Source: Imbricaverruca yamaguchii
Taxonomy: Eukaryota; Arthropoda; Thecostraca; Neoverrucidae
Reading direction: 5' to 3'
Length of the DNA stretch: 64,000 nt
Assembly (NCBI GenBank): GCA_034440575.1
Contig: JAOTOL010001640.1
Coordinates: forward strand, 706,501-770,500
How positions within the stretch are numbered: the stretch's first letter is position 1; the number at the start of each line of letters is the position of its first letter. Positions 43,101 to 52,804 of this stretch are shown here, in pieces. A model generated the notes under the pieces. That model did not search any database. It was not told where the DNA came from and saw only the letters and a program-made list of their open reading frames with translations. A program made the translations under genes and the position numbers.

Positions 43101-46100
43101 TGCATCCATAGCTGACCTCACATGACCTGATACAGTCACATGGTGTTGGTGAATCAGGTAATGTGTTCATAGCTGGCCTCATATGGCCTGACAGTCACAT
43201 GGTGCAGGTGACTCAGCTAGTGTGTCCATAGCTGACCTGATATGACCTGACCCGGTGATGTTCTGTGCTGCAGAGCAGTGACGGAGCGCATTATCGAGGT
43301 GCTGCCTCAACTGTCATGTCCGAGGCGTGTGGAGCCGCACCAGATCCAGGGCCTCGACTGTGTCCACATATTCCCTGTCATGCAGGTGAGCCCCAGATCC
43401 AGGGCCTCGACTGTGTCCACATATTCCCTGTCATGCAGGTGAGCCCCAGATCCGGGGCCTCAACTGTGTCCACATATTCCCTGTCATGCAGGTGAGCCCC
43501 AGATTCAGGGCCTTGACTGTGTCCACATATTCCCTGTCATGCAGGTGAGCCCCAGATCCGGGGCCTCGACTGTGTCCACATATTCCCTGTCATGCAGGTG
43601 AGCCCCAGATCCGGGGCCTCGACTGTGTCCACATATTCCCTGTCATGCAGGTGAGCCCCAGGTCCGGGGCCTCGACTGTGTCCACATCTTCCCTGTCATG
43701 CAGGTGAGCCCCAGATCTGGGGCCTTGACTGTGTCCCCATCTTCCATGTCGTGCAGGTGAGCCCAAGATCCGGGCCTCGACTGTGTCCACATATTCCCTG
43801 TCATGCAGGTGAGCCCCAGATCCTGGGCCTCGACTGTGTCCACATATTCCCTGTCATGCAGGTGAGCCCCAGATCCTGGGCCTCGACTGTGTCCACATAT
43901 TCCCTGTCATGCAGGTGAGCCTCAGATCCGGGCCTCAACTGTGTCCCCATCTTCCCTGTCATGCAGGTGAGCCCAAGATATGGGGTGCTCTTGACATCTT
44001 CCCAGCCATGTAAATTTTCTGAAATGTTAGACTGCTATTCATTAATAAATTTTGTTCGAATTGTTCTTGGGATGCTTTACAAAATCAGATTCCATGTGTT
44101 AACCATAATCCTGTTGCATTGACTCTGAGTTCACCTAATTGGGAAAATCCAGTTGTACAGCACAGCTTTGACTGATGGTATAGCATACCCACATAGTCTG
44201 TCACGGTCGCCTGGTGCCATCGCCCTCAATCCTGGCCTGACCAATTACCAGCTGGCCATCCCAGCCTGAGTCGTTGATAGCGAGCGCTTGGAACGACTTG
44301 ACCCGCTGTGCCAAGACGAGGAGCCCGTTGGAGGCCAGTGATCTATCCGCGAAGCTGACCGGGCACCAAACTGACCAGGCATAATGAGCTAGCCAGGTGG
44401 CCTTTCCACCATGCCCACATTTATTCCACTATACAAGTGAGCCCCAGATGCACGGGGACGTCCACATGTTCCTCATCATGTAGGTGAGCCCCAGATCCAG
44501 GGTGTTTCAGCTGTGTCCAAACACTTTTTTCCCCGTGTAGGTGAATCCCAGACCCAGGGAGACCCAACTGTCACATATTTACTGTCGTGCAAGTGAGTCC
44601 CAGATTCAGGGGTCTCGACCGCGTCCATATATTTCTGCCCTGCAGCTGGGAGGAGTGAGAAGTGTAGCACTGTTGTACTCTGCAGCATGAGCTCACCCTG
44701 GGCGACGGTAACGCCCATTGACGCTCAGGTGGGGAGTCTTCACCAGTAATTACAATACACTTAACTCTTCCCGAATAATGTGTGAAGCGATTAGTCTCCA
44801 TGGAAAGCCAGAGTGCCAGCCCTTCGCCCACGATGACACCAGTGACCCTGGTGTATCCCTGCTGTAGTGGCTGGTGAAGAAGGCGCTGGAGAACCAGGAG
44901 GAGACGATTCGCTACACCGTGGGTCATGGCGTGCACCAGTTCAACCGACGCTACCCGCACCTGGTGCCACGGCAGCCGGCGGCCGACCTGACCCTGCTCC
45001 GGCGGGCTGAGGTCGGTGCGGTCATCTTGACTGGCTGGGGTCGGTGAGGTCACCCTAACTGGTTGGGGTCGGTGGGGTCACCCTAACTGGTTGGGGTCGG
45101 TGGGGTCACCCTGACTGGCTGGGGTCCGTGGTGTCGCCCTGGCTAGTTGGGGTTGGTGGGATCACCTTGACTTGCTGGGGTTTGTATGGTCGCCTGGACA
45201 GGCTGGGACCAGTGATCAGTTGAGTCTGCTTGAGGTCAAGGCACGCTCTTGGTCGGCTGGAGTCAGTGAGATCAATCACATGTGATCCAGGTCAGTGGTG
45301 GGGTGTTTGCCGGGATTACAGATATGTTTGGACGAGACAATTACCAGGGATTTAAGTGCACAAACAGCTCTCCATTGCCCCAAAAAGAGAACTTCACCTC
45401 TTCCCTTTTTGTTATTATTTAGAATATGCATCTGTCATACAAGTTGGCAGTGTGAATTTTGACCTTATAGCCAGTTTTTGCATGGAAGTAGATGCGGGGA
45501 AAATGTAAAAACCAAAGTCATGCATGCTCAATAACTATGCAGACCCAGAAACCCAAGGGATAGTCTAACTAGGTTAATGGTAACTTCAGTACGTCAATGG
45601 TGTTGCTCCTGGCACTCAGGTCAGCTGTTACATTCCTGACACTCAGGTCAGCTGTGTGACATTCCCTGACACTGCCATATGTGCTGTGACACTCCTGACA
45701 CTCTCGGGTCAGCTGATGCACTTCTGGCACTCCCAGGTCAGCCGTGGCAGGTCCGCCCGGCTGACCTTGATACGGTATCAACGTCAGCTGTGTCAGTTGT
45801 GACATTCCTGTTGGTCTCAGGTCAGCTGTGACACTCCTGACAGGTCAGCTGATGTGCGGCTGAGGAGTGTGGCGGCTGTCCGCAGGAGCGACTGCGGGAG
45901 CCTGCGCGGCCTCCGACCGGTCAGACGCCGGACACCACTCACAAGGAGGTGCCGGAGCCCGCTGTACCGTCACTGCAGGTGAGAACCAACCTCCGACCGG
46001 TCAGACGCCAGACACCGCACACAAGGAGGTGCCGGAGTCCGCTGTACCAGCACTACAGGTGAGAACCAACCTCCGACCGGTCAGACGCCGGACACCTCAC

Positions 46101-49100
46101 ACAAGGAGGTGCCGGAGTCCGCTGTACCGTCACTACAGGTGAGAACCAACCTCCGACCGGTCAGACGCCGGACACCGCACACAAGGAGGCGCCGGAGCCC
46201 GCTGTACCGTCATTACAGGTGAGAACCAACCTCCGACCGGTCAGACGCCTGCCGGAGCCCGCTGTACCGTCACTACAGGTGAGAACCAACCTCCGACCGG
46301 TCAGACGCCTGCCGGAGCCTGCTGTACTAGCACTACAGGTGAGAACCAACCTCCGACCGGTCAGACGCCGGACACCACACACAAGGAGGTGCCGGAGCCA
46401 GCTGTACCGTCACTACAGGTGAGAACCAACCACGGACTTGGCGAACCGCACCTCGGAAGAGTTTCAACCTCTCGGTGTCAGCCGCCCACCCTGTCCACCT
46501 TCCTTAGGAAAAGGTGTCCGCCAGTTGATAAGGTGTATGTTTAAGGGATCTGGTGAGGCTCTCCATAAATGCAAAGTGGTGGTGCCATGTATGATGTATT
46601 GACGTGCGGACATGGCATGGCATAGTCAGCTGCAGCACCTTTACCCCTGTCTATCTCCCTCCATCTCTGGTGTCCCCTCCAACTCCAATGTTCCCCCCCC
46701 CAGCCCCGGTACCCCCGGCTGCCCCGCGCCGCCCCGGTCCGCTCGGCTGTGTCTCGGAGCCGGAAGCGGTGGCCCCCGGTGTTCCCTCAGCCTCGGTACC
46801 CCCGGCCGCCCCTGTCCGCTCGGCTGTGTCTCGGAGCCGGAAGCGGTGGCCCCCGGTGTGACCCTCAGCCCCGGTGCCCCCGGTCTGCTCGACTGTGTCT
46901 CAGAGCCGGAAGCGGCGGCCTCCGGTGTTCCCTCAGCCTCGGTACCCCCGGCCGCCCCGGTCCGCTCGGCTGTGTCTCGGAGCCGGAAGCGGCTGCCCCC
47001 GGTGTGACGTGTCGGGACCGTTCCAGCCGGCTGAGCGGGCCGTGTCGGCGATACTGGTGACCGGCGAGATCACCCGGGCCGCCAGAGCGTACGAGGAGCA
47101 GACACGGCAACTGCAGGTGGGTCATCACGACGGCTACAGACTGGTCACCAGGGCAGCTAGTCCGGTTTAGGGTTATAGTAGAAGTTCCAGATTTGGAATG
47201 CATACTTTCTGGTTCTGTCAATTTTCGAGAGGATAGTTTTTGTTTCGTATCTGACATCACAAACTCTTTTGTCTTCTTTACTAAAAGTACCCGTTACTGA
47301 CTTGCAATTCATGAATACTGTGATTAGAAATTACAAGTGGAAGAAAGTCAACCCAGGATGTGAGATGTAGCTTTGGATTATCTCCATAGCTATGTTATAG
47401 ACTATTACTAGACTGTAATTCCAGCTTTAAGAATGCACAGGTCAGGAAATTGTTTTCAAAGGACAACATGATTGCTTGATTTCATTGTCAGATAAAACTA
47501 TTCTACTTCTCAGTGGGTAGAAGAGAGTGTTGGTTTAGTGCGGAGGGGATGGTTCTGGATAACGAAACCCCGGGACAAACTCCTTTTTTCGAGCCCTGGC
47601 TACTGGTTGATCATCATGGCAGCTACAGGTGAACCTACAGTGCGATGCGACAATGTAGTATGTGTTGACTAGGATCCCCAGTAAGCCGACTAACCAACAG
47701 TGGAAGGAATGCCATCCCAGTGGACAAAATACTATTCCTGTGGACGGGCACTTGCCCCGTTGTGCGGAGCATGCCCCAGGTGTTCTCGACTGACCGCAAT
47801 CTGACCTCAAGAGAGCGGTTCCGTTGTCCGCAGCATTACCCGGCTGCCCTCGACTGACCGCGGCAGTCTGACCTCATGAGAGCTGTCCCGTTGTCCGCAG
47901 CATTACCCGGCTGCCCTCGACTGACCGCGGCAGTCTGACCTCATGAGAGCGGTCCCGTTGCCCCGTTGTCAGGAGCACGACCCGGGTGTCCTCGTCTGAC
48001 CGCAGCAGTCTGACTTCAGGAGAGCGGTCCCGTTGTCTGGAGCACGGCCCAACTGTTCTCGACTGACCGTGGTCTGACCTCAGGAGAGCGGTCCAGTCGT
48101 CTGGAGCACGGCCCGGCTGTTCTCGACTGACCGTGGTCTGACCTCGGGGGAGCGGTCCCGTTGCCCCGTTGCCAGGAGCACGACTCGGGTGTCCTCGTCT
48201 GACCGCAGCAGTCTGACCTCAGGAGAGCGGTCCCGTTGCCCCGTTGTCAGGAGCACGACCCGGGTGTCCTCGTCTGACCGCAGCAGTCTGACCTCAGGAG
48301 AGCGGTCTGCAGCCGGCGCAGCACGGCCGCCAGATGGCGGCACTGTCGGCGCGGCTGGCCGACACCGAGCGGCGCATGGCGGCCATCTCGGAGCGCTACT
48401 CCGACCTGCGACAGCGACACGCCGACCTGCTGCAGGAGCGGGCCGCGCTGGACGCCGACGTCGCCCAGCTGGACCGGGAGGAGGCCGAGCTGACGGCCGA
48501 GCTGGAGCCTCACCAGCTGCGGTGGGTGGTGCCGTGAACCTCTCCTTCCCGCCGCGAACTGTGCTGGGTGGTGGGTTGAGCAGTTACCCGCTGTTGGTCC
48601 GCTACTTGTGGCTGCCGGCGCTGGTGCCTCAGTGATCGGTGTTTTTTTTTTCCCCGATAGCACAACTCCATTGCATATTACAATTACATATTACAATTAC
48701 GCATTACATATTACAACTACGTATATCAGTTAGTTAGAGCGCTGGCCTGCACTGGTGTCCCCTGTCGTGGCAACACAGGGTTCGGGTCGCTTCGCATCCT
48801 GCGGCCGGGAGTGTCAGTTGGCAGCTGGCCCGATAAGGCCGGGGACCAGCTACCGGGCGGCCGTGTCGGTGCATTGACGGCACGTTAAGCTTTCGATCAA
48901 AATTCTGCTGTTGAATTTGAATTCATGGATCGGGTGGTGGGGCCAGGGTTCACGCAACAAGCTCTAACTAGCAATAGAACCCTGGTTCCAAAAGCCACCC
49001 CAGCAACAACTCAGATTATTATTTTTAATTACAACTACATATTACATATTATTACCATGTTACAACACTCCCGGGATTGGTGATTCTTGGATTGAGCATG

Positions 49101-52100
49101 GGAGTCCGTACAAAAAGTACATCCAACGCAGTCGATGCTTTCCTTAAACACAGACAAATAGCACCATGTTCGGTTGGAAAATGTCAGATTTGTAGTGTAT
49201 CTTTTTTCAACTCATGTTTTGCGTCCATTCCACCAAGAGTTGTTAAGCATCTACCGGAATTTGCGGCTATGTTTCTGACATTTGCCTTGAATCATCGCTC
49301 GTTGTCCACCATGTGTTTGTCGTTGTTAATTGGCTTTCCAGGTTTTTCTTTTGCGATTGTTTATCCGTCTCCGACTTTCTCCTATATGCTCGTGAACTCC
49401 TAAATATCAGTGTTCGCCCACTGGTTTGAACAGAGGCATGATAAAATGTCAAAACGGTCCAAATTTGCATTCGCTGACCAGACCGTGACGTGCCCGCCTG
49501 TATACGGTTGTTCTATTTTGCAGTACGTTGGACGAGATTTCGTCGTCGTTCCAAGAGGCGGACGACATATTGGCCGAAGATCAAGCATTTAAGGAGAAAT
49601 GTAAGGCTGAATACGTCAAACTTCAAGATGAAATCAGGTGCGTGATGACAAGACTATCGTATATACCAGATATATAATTTTGAATACCATCCCCAATGTG
49701 CACAGATGGTTTCCATGTTGGAATAGGGGCATTTCGGCATACGGCTTATTTTGTGATTCCTCCTGATGCACTATAGTGTGGCGCCCTCGGCTCCCTGGAC
49801 ATGTCATCCGCGCTGATACCAGCACGTACACAGCCGCAGTGTTACATGTACACATTTCGGCCACGCCCACACCAGCTATTCATCAGCTGGCCTGTGCGAG
49901 TGAAGCTGAGCTGGAATGAGTTGGTCACCAATAAATGCAAAATCATTGAACCCTTCCTTGACGCCTCTTCCTGGTACAGAACCAGACAGGCTAGCTTTCC
50001 TCCACGCCATGTTCTGATGTCGAGTCGCGTGCGTTGCCCCCATTGTTTGTGATGCCAAGCGCTTTTGGCACGCTATGACCCAGAGATATCGTATAAATGA
50101 CGTTTTATTGGATCAATTTGTGGGCGCTGTATAACCACTGCAGTTGATGTGCCCTAAAACCCTAATAACAAACTAACTTGTTGGATCAATTTGGATCGCA
50201 TAGAGCGTCGGTAGCTCAAGGGTTAAGCGCTAAGCAACCCTCGGCTGCTTAGCGCTTAACCACACCAGAGGCACGGAGTTCAATTCCCCGTGATGCCCGC
50301 CCTTCATGCCAGGGTGAGAGGCAGGCGACACCATATGGCCTCAGCTGCTGAGTGTGTCGTAAAGCCACAACCAACCAACCAACCAACCAACGAACTGCTT
50401 GGAATCAAATCAGGTGGTTCTTTCCCTTCTATGGCGACGTCTATTTACGGTTGTGGACCAGTGTCCTAAAATTACTTCACCATTAACTGCGTGGATGAAG
50501 AAAGAAGTTGCTTGGAAATAATGAAAGATTGGAAGAAAATAAAGGATCGCCACTCAAAGATTAAAAAGCGGAATGCCTTTCACTTCAGTCACATGCATTT
50601 TACATTTTTTAGCAGTCGTATGTATAATGACTGCCCACACAAGTGGCAAAATGGTAAAAACCTAAGACAAGGATGAAATAACGCAATTCCATTAACTGTG
50701 AATTTCCATGCCACATGGTCAATTATTTTACACTGTTGTGGACGCTAGGTATCCCTTCCGTTAGAACGCCATAAAATACAGATTGCCAGTCTCAGGTTGT
50801 TACACTGACCTGTGCCACTGGACGTTATGTGCTGCTGGTGGTATGCCCCCAGTCAGCTGCAGCTGCAGGCAGGGTCGGCGGCCGACAGTGACCCCGACAC
50901 CGAGCGACAAGTGCAACAGCAGACGGCAGAGGTCGATCGTCTTCGCTCCCAGGTCAGTGGTCACAGGCCGGCTGCATCGAGGTCAGCGACTTGGGTTAGA
51001 GGGCAGTCGATCAGGGCACCGGTTACCCCATCGGATCATTGGATACTCATTTGGGTTAGACTGATGTGCTGAGAACCGGCTGTTTCAATACTTTTCCCAG
51101 TGTCATCCTGTAGTCTCACCTGTCGCTACTCGTCACCCGCGACCAATCGGCGTGGGAGATTGGCGACGCTACATAACTCAATGGTAGATGTGTCGTGAAA
51201 ACGAATAACCTGCCAACCAGTTTCATCCTGTATGCCCCATTTCCGATAGTCTGTCAAGGTGTGTCAGTTAAGTATGTGGGTATAACCCAGCTGCCCACCC
51301 CTCCTTGCCTGACTCAGTCACCACCTGATTCGTGCTGTCCTCTGCTGGCCTGACCGATTCGTGTCCCCTGCTGACCGGGTCATCGGCTAGTGACACACCT
51401 GCCTCCTGGCGGCCAGGTTGCTATCGCCAGCCGGCAGGTGGCGCTGCTGGAGCGGCAGCTGGACGATGTGCCGTCCCGTGCCGAGATTGGCCAGTACCAG
51501 AAGCGCTTCGTCGAGCTCTACAACCAGGGTAAGCGGGGCTGTGTGGCCGGAGCGGGGCCGCACCGCCGCCGCACCGCCGGCGGTCTCACGTATGCTGCAG
51601 TATCAACTCATGCACTCTGGAATAGTTGTGCAGTGTCGACCGCGTGTGCAGTGCAACTGCGTTGACTACTTGACGCCTGCAGTGTCGTCTACACACAAGG
51701 AGGCCAAGGAGTACTACGCCACCAACAACACGCTGTCTGACACGCTGCGCTACCTGAAGAACGAGCTGTCCCTGCTGCAGTCGGTGGCCGAGAGCTACCG
51801 GGTGGCGGCGAGCTCTGAGCGGAGCCGCGCCGAGTTCCTCACTCAACTCGACGGGATCGTGCTCAACATCAACACCAACCAGAAGAAGGTAACGGTGGCG
51901 TGTGTAGGTGAAGGGGCGTGGTAGCCGCTCATGCTACTGTAGCGCATGGCTGTCGGCACTGCTCCATTTGATCATGGAGATGTGCTCAAATTTTTTTTAA
52001 AAGATGCATTATAGTCAGTGCTGACTACTTTTTGCGCTAAGCACTGCGAACGTTCAGTTCAGGTGTGGAGGTATAGCGTTGGTTTCTGCGTTATAATTGG

Positions 52101-52803
52101 AGGTGCTGTGTGAAACTTGCACCTCTGCACGCCTCTTCGTTTTCGAGCTGGTCGCCGCCAGGCAAACAAAGGGTGAAATGCAAAGCCGATTCAGTTATGA
52201 AACAATACATGGGGTACAAGCCTGGCGCTCGGGTCAGCAAATTTACCATGGGCTACTTCAGTTCCACTTAGTCAAGATGGTTATCTGAGAGCATGGGTGC
52301 CTGCAGTTGCTATGGGTCATCTAGTGACATCGCTTATTGTCATTGCGCGAGGACGTGTCGCAGGTCGGTGGGCCATGGGTCGATGGTGAGTGATGATGAG
52401 TGTCCGTCCAGCTGTGTCAGGATTCGGCAGTTTGCCATTCGCGCGCAACACCGGAAGGTAGCCGTGATGACAAATGTGTAGTTGATGCATGCCTTCTAAA
52501 ATACTCCCTAAAACTGGAAATCAACTAATCGTTTTCGCACCAACTTGGTACCTCGCTAGATGTTTGTGGAGAACTTGGAAAGTTAGCTGCCGTTCCAAGA
52601 CAAGGACAGATCTCGTTGACCGCGTCTCTGCCGACCACCAGGTGCTTGCCAAGAAGCAGGAGGAGAAGCGGTCCCTGGACGAGCTCAGGAGCCGGCTGGA
52701 CGAGCTGAGGGCCCTGGCGCGCACCTACCACTCGGTGCTGAAGCAGTTCCGGGACGAGTGTGCCGCTAACGAGGCGCTGACGGCGCACCAAGACGCGGAC
52801 TGA
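40143..52803 (+). CDS. CCDC93: CCDC93, CCC/Commander complex subunit (exons listed separately)
   Basis: CCDC93 pairs with CCDC22 and COMMD proteins in the CCC part of the Commander complex, which acts with retriever and WASH on endosomes to recycle membrane proteins. The N-terminal globular (calponin-homology-like) domain is unmistakable: [20 protein letters not shown] and [19 protein letters not shown] then WLVKKALEN. The C-terminal coiled coil carries [20 protein letters not shown]. The assembled exons give about 523 residues against about 630 in the human protein as I remember it. The shortfall lies between 45012 and 47027, where only a weakly conserved exon was placed. Phases agree at every junction used. 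Minisatellites made from exon edges abut at least four exons. Confidence 0.93.
40868..42362. repeat. Inverted pair of repeat ends enclosing a degenerate satellite
   Basis: The start block of the interspersed family (ttagatgtgaaatgttgaaa / aggaggatgtcaaa) is at 40875-40935 on the plus strand and again, inverted, at 42290-42362. Between them, 41020-42010 is a worn tandem array with phrases like gggacccagcacgattttt and agggccctgacaca. The whole may be one foldback-type insertion. Confidence 0.5.
42632..42703. repeat. Repeat of 19-20 bp multiplying the CCDC93 acceptor
   Basis: Four units (tgttgtacctacctggcag and variants ending gtcag, ggcag, gacgg, ggcag) end exactly at the acceptor of the exon at 42704, so three near-acceptors precede the used one. 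Confidence 0.85.
42704..42912 (+). CDS. CCDC93: CCDC93 exon, N-terminal domain part 1
   Basis: A 209-nt exon between ctggcag and gtacga. It encodes [20 protein letters not shown] then [20 protein letters not shown] and [20 protein letters not shown]. The donor gtacga is unusual, but the next exon's first A restores Ile in GQKIAVTERI, matching human GQKIALSEKI. Confidence 0.96.
42960..43255. repeat. Repeat of about 60 bp in a CCDC93 intron
   Basis: Five units with tgtccatagctgacctgata, tgacctgacagtcacatggt and gcaggtgactca. Confidence 0.85.
43274..43385 (+). CDS. CCDC93: CCDC93 exon, N-terminal domain part 2
   Basis: A 112-nt exon between gctgcag and gtgagc. It encodes [20 protein letters not shown] then [17 protein letters not shown], matching human LEPHQIQGMDFIHIFPVVQ. 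Its 3' end and donor are multiplied in the following intron. Confidence 0.96.
43340..43985. repeat. 53-bp minisatellite made of CCDC93 exon end plus donor
   Basis: About 12 units, the first being the genuine exon end. Each reads gatccggggcctcgactgtg, tccacatattccctgtcatg, cag|gtgagcccca, repeating HIFPVMQ codons and the donor. Confidence 0.95.
44425..44645. repeat. Diverged copies of the 53-bp CCDC93 unit
   Basis: Four worn units with gtgagccccagat..., gtccacatgttcc and gtgtag|gtga. They lie 440 bp beyond the main array and near the next exon, so the array once may have spanned the intron. Confidence 0.75.
44868..45011 (+). CDS. CCDC93: CCDC93 exon, WLVKKALE
   Basis: The exon has 144 nt and 48 codons in phase 0, between gctgtag and gtcggt. 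It encodes [20 protein letters not shown] then [20 protein letters not shown]. The first 12 residues match human WLVKRAIETKEE; the rest is weaker. The 3' boundary is less certain because similar gtcggtgag sites recur in tandem. Confidence 0.88.
45005..45190. repeat. Repeat of about 28 bp at the donor of the WLVKKALE exon
   Basis: Units ctggctggggtcggtgaggt / caccctgact begin right at the exon end (gag|gtcggt) and offer further gtcggt/gtgagg donors. Confidence 0.85.
45580..45885. repeat. Degenerate repeat before a CCDC93 exon
   Basis: Short units around cactcaggtcagctgtgaca and cctgacac lead up to the acceptor at 45885. Confidence 0.65.
45886..45978 (+). CDS. CCDC93: CCDC93 candidate exon, Pro-rich linker
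   Basis: The exon has 93 nt and 31 codons in phase 0, between gtccgcag and gtgaga. It encodes [20 protein letters not shown] then [11 protein letters not shown]. There is no clear similarity to the human linker; support comes from splice sites, phase and position. Confidence 0.55.
45904..46425. repeat. Minisatellite made of CCDC93 exon end plus donor
   Basis: Seven units of about 80 bp (two of about 57 bp lack the middle), counting the exon. Each contains cctccgaccggtcagacgcc, gccggagcccgctgtaccgt and cactacag|gtgagaaccaac. Confidence 0.93.
46695..47005. repeat. GC-rich repeat of about 80 bp, four copies, possibly coding
   Basis: Units contain cctcggtacccccggccgcc and gctgtgtctcggagccggaa and are separated by ccctcag, an acceptor-like end. 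A Pro/Ala/Ser/Arg-rich exon of CCDC93 could start at any ccctcag. Phase with the neighbours could not be made consistent, so no CDS is called. Confidence 0.7.
47027..47116 (+). CDS. CCDC93: CCDC93 exon, [10 protein letters not shown]
   Basis: The exon has 90 nt and 30 codons in phase 0, between cgttccag and gtgggt. It encodes [20 protein letters not shown] then [10 protein letters not shown]. It fits the human [23 protein letters not shown] segment in spacing (short helix, then Y-x-E/Q). The frame is open upstream, so the exon may begin earlier. Confidence 0.65.
47117..47745. other. CCDC93 intron part, nothing recognised
   Basis: Unique-looking AT-rich sequence. Confidence 0.5.
47745..48312. 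repeat. GC-rich repeat of 70-85 bp ending at a CCDC93 acceptor
   Basis: About eight units with ctcgactgaccgcggcagtc, tgacctcaggagagcggtcc and gttgtccgcagcat or gttgtcaggagcac. The last unit runs into gagagcggtctgcag, the acceptor at 48312. Confidence 0.9.
48313..48521 (+). CDS. CCDC93: CCDC93 exon, coiled coil 1
   Basis: A 209-nt exon between gtctgcag and gtgggt. It encodes [20 protein letters not shown], then [20 protein letters not shown] and [16 protein letters not shown], with clear heptads. It corresponds to the human LNKQIAQKTKHLEELRA coiled coil. Confidence 0.85.
48725..49010 (+). mobile_element. Possible tRNA-derived SINE (family C)
   Basis: ttagttagagcgctggcctg resembles a tRNA D-arm/A box and cagggttcgggtcgc a B box, with an unrelated body ending near caacaactcag. 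It is a single copy in the window, so the class is tentative. Confidence 0.45.
49524..49637 (+). CDS. CCDC93: CCDC93 exon, coiled coil 2
   Basis: A 114-nt exon between ttttgcag and gtgcgt. It encodes [20 protein letters not shown] then [17 protein letters not shown]. It matches the human [26 protein letters not shown] region in the [12 protein letters not shown] stretch. Phase joins both neighbours. Confidence 0.88.
50115..50182 (-). repeat. GGGCGC interspersed element, copy 6
   Basis: On the minus strand: ttattagggttttagggcac, then atcaactgcagtggttatac and GCGCCC. Confidence 0.7.
50200..50396 (+). mobile_element. tRNA-derived SINE with a perfect 16-bp palindrome in its head
   Basis: The head is gtcggtagctcaagg with a gagttcaattcc B box, and the end is gtcgtaaagccacaacc followed by (aacc)n. 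ggttaagcgctaagca at 50221-50236 is repeated inverted at 50246-50261 around a 9-nt loop, placed where the tRNA anticodon arm would be. Confidence 0.75.
50853..50952 (+). CDS. CCDC93: CCDC93 exon, linker
   Basis: A 100-nt exon between gcccccag and gtcagt. Its first T completes Ser with the AG of the previous exon; it then reads [20 protein letters not shown] and [13 protein letters not shown]. Support is phase on both sides and a human-like DEDLDRRYN acidic position. Confidence 0.8.
51118..51225 (+). mobile_element. tRNA-derived SINE (family B), body fragment
   Basis: It carries cccgcgaccaatcggcgtgg and gtcgtgaaaacgaataacc, with the head lost. Confidence 0.65.
51417..51528 (+). CDS. CCDC93: CCDC93 exon, [16 protein letters not shown]
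   Basis: A 112-nt exon between ggccag and gtaagc. It encodes [20 protein letters not shown] then [17 protein letters not shown]. Human has [24 protein letters not shown], so identity is unambiguous. Confidence 0.97.
51683..51888 (+). CDS. CCDC93: CCDC93 exon, [14 protein letters not shown]
   Basis: A 206-nt exon between cctgcag and gtaacg. It encodes [20 protein letters not shown] then [20 protein letters not shown] and [18 protein letters not shown], following human VHKETKQFFTLYNTLDD...EISLLNSI...FLRQMEQIVEGIKQN. Confidence 0.96.
51890..52641. other. Last CCDC93 intron, nothing recognised
   Basis: A 753-nt intron from the gtaacg donor at 51889 to the ccaccag acceptor. Confidence 0.6.
52642..52803 (+). 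CDS. CCDC93: CCDC93 terminal exon
   Basis: The exon has 53 codons plus TGA, phase 0, after a gaccaccag acceptor. It encodes [20 protein letters not shown] then [20 protein letters not shown] and [13 protein letters not shown]. It aligns with the human [39 protein letters not shown] end. Confidence 0.92.
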   Translation: MLAKKQEEKRSLDELRSRLDELRALARTYHSVLKQFRDECAANEALTAHQDAD

Positions 52804-52804
52804 G

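Noticed and set aside
43340..43985. CRISPR-like array of regular repeats
   Set aside because: The whole unit is conserved, with no variable spacers, and it lies in a eukaryotic intron. It is a tandem duplication of an exon edge. The same applies to the other arrays.
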